Positions 6,864 to 11,040 of a DNA stretch of 11,040 bases are shown here, in pieces. The number at the start of each line of letters is the position of its first letter. Within the stretch, counting starts at the first letter, position 1. The DNA is from an uncultured Planctomycetaceae bacterium (GTDB lineage: Bacteria > Planctomycetota > Planctomycetia > Pirellulales > UBA1268). The stretch lies in assembly GCA_903958265.1 (NCBI GenBank), contig CAJBSQ010000747.1, positions 1 through 11,040 of the forward strand, in the 5' to 3' direction. The notes beneath the pieces were generated by a model that saw nothing but the letters and a program-made list of their open reading frames with translations, made no database searches and was not told the origin of the DNA. A program made the position numbers and the translations under genes.

Positions 6864-9800
6864 GAGGAGGCTGCTCCCTGGGGCGCAGCGGGGACGCTGG
6901 CGAGAAGCCGCGCTGGCGGTCGATTGCCGCGGTGGCCTCGATACCACGCCGCCGAAGAGGTGGCGACTGGAATCGACTCCGATTCCGCGATGAAGGGCGT
7001 GAAGGCGAGTTCGCCGTCGACGGGCTCCTGGATCGCGAGGTCGCCGCTCTCCGGATCCCACGACACGAACTGGATCCACTGCCTGACGACCAGATTCTTC
7101 ACGCCGGGAAGCCTGTCGAGCACCGCCCGGATCCGCTCGGGAGGGGCTTCGACCACCATCAGCAGCCGCACGGGCTCGTGGATGTCCACGCCCTGGAAAG
7201 GCAGCCCCGTCCGCAGGTCGCTGGCGTGACCGTCCATCACCCCGATCAGGCCGGTGATGTTGTGTGGCAGTTTGGTGCCGGCGCCGTAGCCGAGCGGATC
7301 GACCCGCGAGAACAGGTAGGCGAGGTTGATGCCGCCGCAGACCGGCCCGACGGCGGCGAGCGTGCGTTCGAGGATCAGGCCATCGACATCAGCAGTTGGA
7401 TCGTACGACACGAGGAACGCGCGGCGGTCGAGAAACAGGCCGCTGGTGAGCCGCCGACGGCCCACGACACAGACGGCGTTGCCGGCATGGCCGTATTCCG
7501 GACGCACCTGGGCAAGGTCGGCAGAACGGCCCTGAACCCGCCGCACTGCCTCCGCCGGTGAGACCTCAAGCGGCACGGAATCAAACCGCCGGCACCGCTC
7601 CTGCGCGTCGAGTCGCCCGGCCTCCCGGCACAGCGACCGCAGCGAATCGACGGCGGCGCGGTGAGACTCCGGGATTCGCTCGGTGTCGAACCAGGTGATG
7701 CCGCTGGTGCACGTGTCTTGCATCCCGCCCACGAACACCACGTCGGCCGGGATCGTGAGTCCTGCGGCGGCCAGGGCCGTCCGCACGGCGGGGTCGTTGG
7801 CCATCAGCACGAAGGCGCGGGCGTTGGGCCCGCCCCGGCCACCGCCGCAGGCGCCGCAGTCGTAGGCGCTCTCGTGCGGGTTGTTGAGGCTCGTCGAGCC
7901 GTGGCCGACCACGGCCACGATCCGCGAGAAGCCTGCCGTCAGCCCGATGTCTTCCAGCAGTCGGCGAACGATTGCCGCCATCTCGTCGAGGTCGAAGCCG
8001 GCCTGGGTTCCGTTGGCCAGTCGCTGGTCGCCTGCCCTCTTCAGGTCGAGTCGCGTGGGAATCCGACGGCTGGTGAGTTCCGCGGCCCGGCGGGTGATCC
8101 GGGACGTGAGCCACGGGAAGGCGACGCGGGCCACCAGCGGCACGGCGGCCAGCGCGCCCCCGACCGACGTGAGGATCCCGCCACGGAGAAGCGACCGGCT
8201 GCCTTCGAAGACTTCTCCGCGGAGTTTTCCGATCGACCTCCGGACCGCCTTCCGGAACCGATGATCGGCGACGGCGTCGGCCTCGGGTACCTCCGTCACG
8301 GTGTGGTTGGGCCGGATGACGATCGGGCACAGGGGTACCGCGTGCCAGTCGTCGATGCCGTGGAAGTACATCGGCACGGCAAAGAACCCCGCGGTGCCGA
8401 AGGTCTCGATGTCGGGCGAGAGTTCTTCCAGCGCCCGCCGGAACGACTCGCACCGGTCGTCGATGCAGAACACCGCCTGACACCGGGGCCGGGCGGCCGG
8501 GGGCGGCGGCAGCGTTCGGCGGTGCACCGCCAGCGCATCGAGCACCTCGACGCGGTGCCGCCGCTCGTAGGCGAGATGGAAGAGCCGACGGCGTGCGATC
8601 GCGTCGAACGTGGCGATCTCCCGCTCGAACCCGAGGATGTCATTCTCGTCGAGCGAGCGGATGTCGGACGCTGACAGGCCGACGAGCTGGGATACCTGGT
8701 GGATCAGGAACGCCCGCGACAGGCTGCCGGGACCGCGGCGGGGCGGATAACGATCCCGCAGTTCCGTCCACAACCGCCCGAGTTCCACGCCCGGGGGGTG
8801 CGTGCCGCCGCGGCCTGACCCGAGGCGGCCGGCGGCCCACTCCGTCGCCGTGCGGTCGAGGATGAGCCGGAGCGCCAGGAAGTCGATGATGCGGGCCGGA
8901 ACCGCTTCCACGGGCGCCCGGTCGGGGCGATCCTCGAGCTGGCGAACCATGCTCGCCCAGCCGCGAAGGGCGACGATCGACTGGGTGATGAACTCCTGCC
9001 GTGCCGACTCCGGTAGGCCCAGATGGAGCAGTTCCGCGGCGATGGTTTCGAGCGCGATCACCTGCGCTTCGCCGCCCCGGTCGAAGGCGTCGCGGACGGC
9101 CCGCAGGCGAGTGGGAAGTGGGTGGCTCCACGGCGCAACCGGCCCCAGCCGTCCTGAGTAGACCCCCGCCACGGCAGCGAGCAGGCCGCGGTCGCGGTCG
9201 GGCATCGGCCACGAAGCGACCCCCTGGTCGAGATAGGCGGCCACCATGCGGATCAGCAGGGGATGCACGAGGGCATCGGTGTCGAGCGTTGGAGCGATGG
9301 CGAGGATCAGGTCGCGGTGCCGGACCGGCGGCGGTAGGTGAACGACAGCTGCCCGGGAGACGGAGGTCGCCTCCACGCACGCATGCCAGAGCTCACTGGC
9401 AACGCGCTCGTCGGGCTCGGCTGTTCGGGTGGCACGCCCGTCCGCGATGGCCTCTACGGCATCGGTCTCGAGCAGGTGGCCGCGCACGAGGGGTTCCAGA
9501 TCGTCTCGCAACCGCTCGATGGCGTCGCTCTCCGTGAGCGTCCAGCGCACGGCCGTATCGCTTTCGAGTTGCACGCCGTGCAGCAGGAGTTGCCGCTGGA
9601 GTTGGGCGCGGGTGATCCGGCCCCCGGCGAGTGGCTCACCGGCACGCCCATCGAGATCCCGTGCCAGCACCGCCTCGAGATCCGCGACCCTGATCCGGCC
9701 GGTGGCGAGGTGCGTGCGGTAGTCGCTCTCAGGCAGAAACGGCTGGGCGTTGTAGAGCCGCGCGGCGCGGACAACGGCCTCGTCGAAGGGGAGATCCTCG

Positions 9801-9910
9801 AAGCCTTGGAGCGGATTCTGCGCGACGAAGGCGTCGATCGGTCCCTGCGGAGGCAGGAACCGCGCGGCGGCGGCGATCATCTGCTCGAGGTCAGCGTGGT
9901 CTTTGGGCAT
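6860..9910 (-). CDS. dabA: DabA, carbonic-anhydrase-like subunit of the DAB CO2/bicarbonate accumulation complex (UPF0753/DUF2309)
   Basis: DabA is a cytoplasmic, membrane-associated, beta-carbonic-anhydrase-like protein that hydrates CO2 in one direction when coupled to DabB. The product has 1016 residues, at the long end of the family. The N-terminus has the family block GPIDAFVAQNPLQGFEDLPF (23-42). The four expected zinc/active-site residues are Cys482 and Asp484 (AVFCIDDRCESFRR), His670 (VVGHGSTSLNNPHESAYDCG) and Cys685. The Cys-x-Asp pair and the 15-residue His-to-Cys distance agree with what is published for Halothiobacillus DabA (C351, D353, H524, C539). Further family blocks are FVGGMQDTCTSG (726-737), SRVDPLGYGAGTKLPHN (868-884) and LRTGLPFQGVDIHEPVRLL (899-917). 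A C-terminal tail of roughly 50 residues follows. The start is the only one supported (ATG 9910); it has no clear Shine-Dalgarno. The stop overlaps dabB. Confidence 0.95.
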   Translation of the reverse strand: MPKDHADLEQMIAAAARFLPPQGPIDAFVAQNPLQGFEDLPFDEAVVRAARLYNAQPFLPESDYRTHLATGRIRVADLEAVLARDLDGRAGEPLAGGRITRAQLQRQLLLHGVQLESDTAVRWTLTESDAIERLRDDLEPLVRGHLLETDAVEAIADGRATRTAEPDERVASELWHACVEATSVSRAAVVHLPPPVRHRDLILAIAPTLDTDALVHPLLIRMVAAYLDQGVASWPMPDRDRGLLAAVAGVYSGRLGPVAPWSHPLPTRLRAVRDAFDRGGEAQVIALETIAAELLHLGLPESARQEFITQSIVALRGWASMVRQLEDRPDRAPVEAVPARIIDFLALRLILDRTATEWAAGRLGSGRGGTHPPGVELGRLWTELRDRYPPRRGPGSLSRAFLIHQVSQLVGLSASDIRSLDENDILGFEREIATFDAIARRRLFHLAYERRHRVEVLDALAVHRRTLPPPPAARPRCQAVFCIDDRCESFRRALEELSPDIETFGTAGFFAVPMYFHGIDDWHAVPLCPIVIRPNHTVTEVPEADAVADHRFRKAVRRSIGKLRGEVFEGSRSLLRGGILTSVGGALAAVPLVARVAFPWLTSRITRRAAELTSRRIPTRLDLKRAGDQRLANGTQAGFDLDEMAAIVRRLLEDIGLTAGFSRIVAVVGHGSTSLNNPHESAYDCGACGGGRGGPNARAFVLMANDPAVRTALAAAGLTIPADVVFVGGMQDTCTSGITWFDTERIPESHRAAVDSLRSLCREAGRLDAQERCRRFDSVPLEVSPAEAVRRVQGRSADLAQVRPEYGHAGNAVCVVGRRRLTSGLFLDRRAFLVSYDPTADVDGLILERTLAAVGPVCGGINLAYLFSRVDPLGYGAGTKLPHNITGLIGVMDGHASDLRTGLPFQGVDIHEPVRLLMVVEAPPERIRAVLDRLPGVKNLVVRQWIQFVSWDPESGDLAIQEPVDGELAFTPFIAESESIPVATSSAAWYRGHRGNRPPARLLASVPAAPQGAASS

Positions 9911-10041
9911 CGAGGGCCGTGTGACTGGAGAGTCGCTGTGGGGCGTGGGAGCGCGGCCAGAAACTCGGACCGCGCGGCCACGAGCGGGAAACGGTCGTGG
10001 CGCAAGGGGAGGCGGCGGACGACTGCCCGCCGACGCCGGGC
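9911..10041 (-). promoter_or_regulatory. Intergenic leader of dabA (gap between secreted-protein gene and dabA)
   Basis: This is the only sizeable gap in the minus-strand gene run, so it is the likeliest place for a dab promoter or for an untranslated leader. It holds the paired repeats at 9951-9980 and a hairpin at 9977-10001 (arms gccacga and tcgtggc, 11-base loop). I find no convincing -10/-35 pair, no T-run making the hairpin a terminator, and no Shine-Dalgarno directly before ATG 9910. Confidence 0.3.
9951..9980. repeat. Pair of 9-base direct repeats upstream of dabA
   Basis: The word gcgcggcca occurs at 9951-9959 and again at 9972-9980, exactly 21 bases (two helical turns) apart, 40-70 bases before the dabA start. 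The spacing suits tandem binding of one regulator on a single face of the DNA. In sequence this rich in GC, chance recurrence is quite possible. Confidence 0.25.
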
Positions 10042-10392
10042 TCAGCGAGCCGGCGGAGGCCCGCGTGAGGACGAGACAGATCCCCGGGCCGGCGGCGCGG
10101 CGGCCGGGGCGGGAAGCAGGAGGCCGGAACCGCCTGACCGCAGTTCCGAGGCGAGGTGCGACGTGGCGACGAGGTGCAACTCGCGGCCCGATGCTTCTTC
10201 GCTGTCGTCCTCCTCCAACTGCTCCGTTGGGGCACCGGAGTCGCTTTCCCGGCTGCCATTGAGCGGCGACGCATCGCCTGCCGAGATCGAGATCGCGGCC
10301 GAGCGGGCCTCGGCAAAGGCGTCGCGAAGTCCCGCCACGACGGTCGCCAGGACCGCAAGGGCAATCAGGAGACTCCGCAGCCTGAAACTCAT
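10042..10392 (-). CDS. Small secreted or lipid-anchored-size protein of unknown function
   Basis: From ATG 10392 the product has 116 residues. It begins MSFRLRSLLIALAVLATVVA, a basic then hydrophobic signal peptide, with a plausible signal-peptidase site after AFA (residues 25-27: G-L-R-D-A-F-A). The rest is low-complexity and charged: a Ser/Gly/Asp stretch, an acidic run EQLEEDDSEEASG, then ELHLVATSHLASELRSGG, and a Pro/Ala/Ser tail. There is no lipobox Cys and no recognisable domain. An alternative GTG start at 10425 would add 11 residues and overlap the TGA of the upstream YHYH reading frame as GTGA, which suggests the two are co-transcribed and perhaps coupled. No Shine-Dalgarno decides between the starts. 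It lies 131 bases upstream of dabA, and any link to CO2 uptake is only positional. The existence of the gene is likely, not certain. Confidence 0.6.
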   Translation of the reverse strand: MSFRLRSLLIALAVLATVVAGLRDAFAEARSAAISISAGDASPLNGSRESDSGAPTEQLEEDDSEEASGRELHLVATSHLASELRSGGSGLLLPAPAAAPPARGSVSSSRGPPPAR

Positions 10393-10421
10393 GTCGGACG
10401 AACTCTGCGACAGGAACCGAC

Positions 10422-11040
10422 TCACTGTGGTGAGTCTACGTCACCGTGGCGGCGGTGGCCAATCCCGGCCGAGTCGTGCAGGTTTTGGCCATCCGAACCG
10501 GCTCTCCGATTCTCCCCACCGCGGGCGCGAGTGCGCTCTCGATGGAGGTGCGGGTTTTCTACCGAGGACGCAGCAAGCCTCGGTGTCGGTGAGCTGTCGG
10601 CCCGCGGTGGCCGACCTTCGCGGGATGGCGGGGGCGGGCGATGGTCGCCAGGCGGCGGCCGTCGCAGCGGCCTGCCCTCTGGGCCGCCTGGCCCGCGGAA
10701 CCCGCCGCTGAGATACGGATAGGACTTCGTGGCATGGTCGTGGTAGTGGCCGTCGGCATCCTCGTGGCCCCCCATCCAGTCGAGATCCTTCACCGGCGAC
10801 CCGTCGGGCTCGGTGGTGCCGTAGATCGGGTAGCCGTCGAGGGCGTAGGCGACCGCGCCGCGAAGGCATCGGCAATGTCGATGGCCGCAGCGGGCTTGGC
10901 GGCAATGAGCCGAAACGGAACGCCTGCGGCCGCATCGCTCGGAGCGGCCTCCGCGCCCGCTCGGCCATGCCGAGGATGTCGACGGGATTCGGGTCGGTGA
11001 ACTCGTAGGCCTGTTCGTTGCCCGTGTCGCCGTCGTTCTC
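10422..11040 (-). pseudogene. 3' part of a YHYH-domain protein gene, apparently frameshifted twice
   Basis: The gene enters from the right edge. The first reading frame gives NEQAYEFTDPNPVDILGMAE. After one missing base near 10950-10962 it continues as EAAPSDAAAGVPFRLIAAKP then AAAIDIADAFAA. After another missing base near 10851-10862 it continues as AYALDGYPIYGTTEPDG, then LDWMGGHEDADGHYHDHATK and SYPYLSGGFRG. The last part carries the YHYH-domain hallmarks: DGYPIYG followed by a G-H-x-D-x-x-G-x-YH-x-H-type motif. YHYH proteins are secreted and of unknown biochemistry. The rest to TGA 10424-10422 is a Pro/Arg-rich tail interrupted by a REP-like sequence. If the two indels are sequencing errors, this is a normal gene. 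The final frame ends in a GTGA overlap with a possible start of the downstream secreted protein. Confidence 0.7.
10544..10584 (+). repeat. Degenerate REP-like element with adjacent hairpin
   Basis: GGAG (10544-10547) is followed by GTGCGGGT, TTTCT and ACC. With the REP-like element at 2020-1996 it shares the 18-base core AGGTGCRGGTTTTCTACC at 17 of 18 positions. Here the distal arm is not complementary. Instead a different perfect 7-bp hairpin follows, with arms accgagg (10561-10567) and cctcggt (10578-10584). It lies inside the Pro/Arg-rich tail of the YHYH reading frame, on the strand opposite to that gene. GGAG and GTAG are the two standard REP tetranucleotides. Confidence 0.45.

Noticed and set aside
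6864..7079. N-terminal extension of DabB to 7079
   Set aside because: The added residues are Arg-rich, non-hydrophobic and entirely within the dabA 3' end. The ATG at 6863 overlaps the dabA stop as ATGA.
9977..10001. Hairpin after the secreted-protein gene as an intrinsic terminator
   Set aside because: It has a 7-bp stem but an 11-base loop and no T-run following on the minus strand.
9338..10711. 457-codon plus-strand open frame across the dabA start, leader and secreted-protein gene
   Set aside because: It is antisense to the well-supported dabA and has a Gly/Arg/Pro-rich composition without motifs. Long antisense frames are expected at this GC content.
10441..10968. 175-codon minus-strand frame over the YHYH region
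   Set aside because: Only its first residues continue the genuine YHYH gene. Beyond about 10950 it is Arg/Pro-rich out-of-frame sequence, while the YHYH motifs lie in another frame.

Overview
This GC-rich window, about 70% GC by eye, looks like a planctomycete-type bacterial chromosome. The pointers are weak individually: a YHYH-family protein, a small secreted protein of biased composition, patchy Shine-Dalgarno use, and a large (1016 aa) DabA. The phylum is an inference and no marker gene fixes it.

The centre (9910 down to 2084, minus strand) is an intact four-gene cassette for taking up dissolved inorganic carbon (DIC). In transcription order it holds dabA (vectorial carbonic-anhydrase-like subunit), a NuoL-like dabB, a second NuoM-like antiporter subunit, and a SulP-family anion transporter fused to a C-terminal PII-like (SbtB/CPII type) regulatory domain. 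The genes are tightly packed: ATGA at 6863-6860, TGATG at 5483-5479 and ATGA at 4045-4042. This strongly suggests one transcript with translational coupling. The first three proteins would couple an ion gradient to CO2 hydration (DAB/MpsAB type energy-coupled CO2 uptake). The SulP protein would import bicarbonate, or another anion, under control of its own nucleotide-sensing-like domain.

Upstream of dabA on the same strand (10042-11040) lie a small secreted protein of unknown function and the 3' part of a YHYH-domain gene that carries two apparent single-base-loss frameshifts.

The left flank (1-2020) is a graveyard of [NiFe]-hydrogenase maturation genes. A shortened hypB on the plus strand converges on a hypF remnant on the minus strand that has lost its acylphosphatase domain and several internal blocks and is also frameshifted. 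A perfect GTAG-hairpin REP-like element sits exactly where the hypF 5' part should be. A degenerate relative of that element lies in the YHYH gene's tail at the other end of the window. No tRNA, rRNA, CRISPR array or transposase gene was seen.

No gene-free stretch exceeds 300 bases if the pseudogenes are counted. The main gap is 9911-10041 upstream of dabA.
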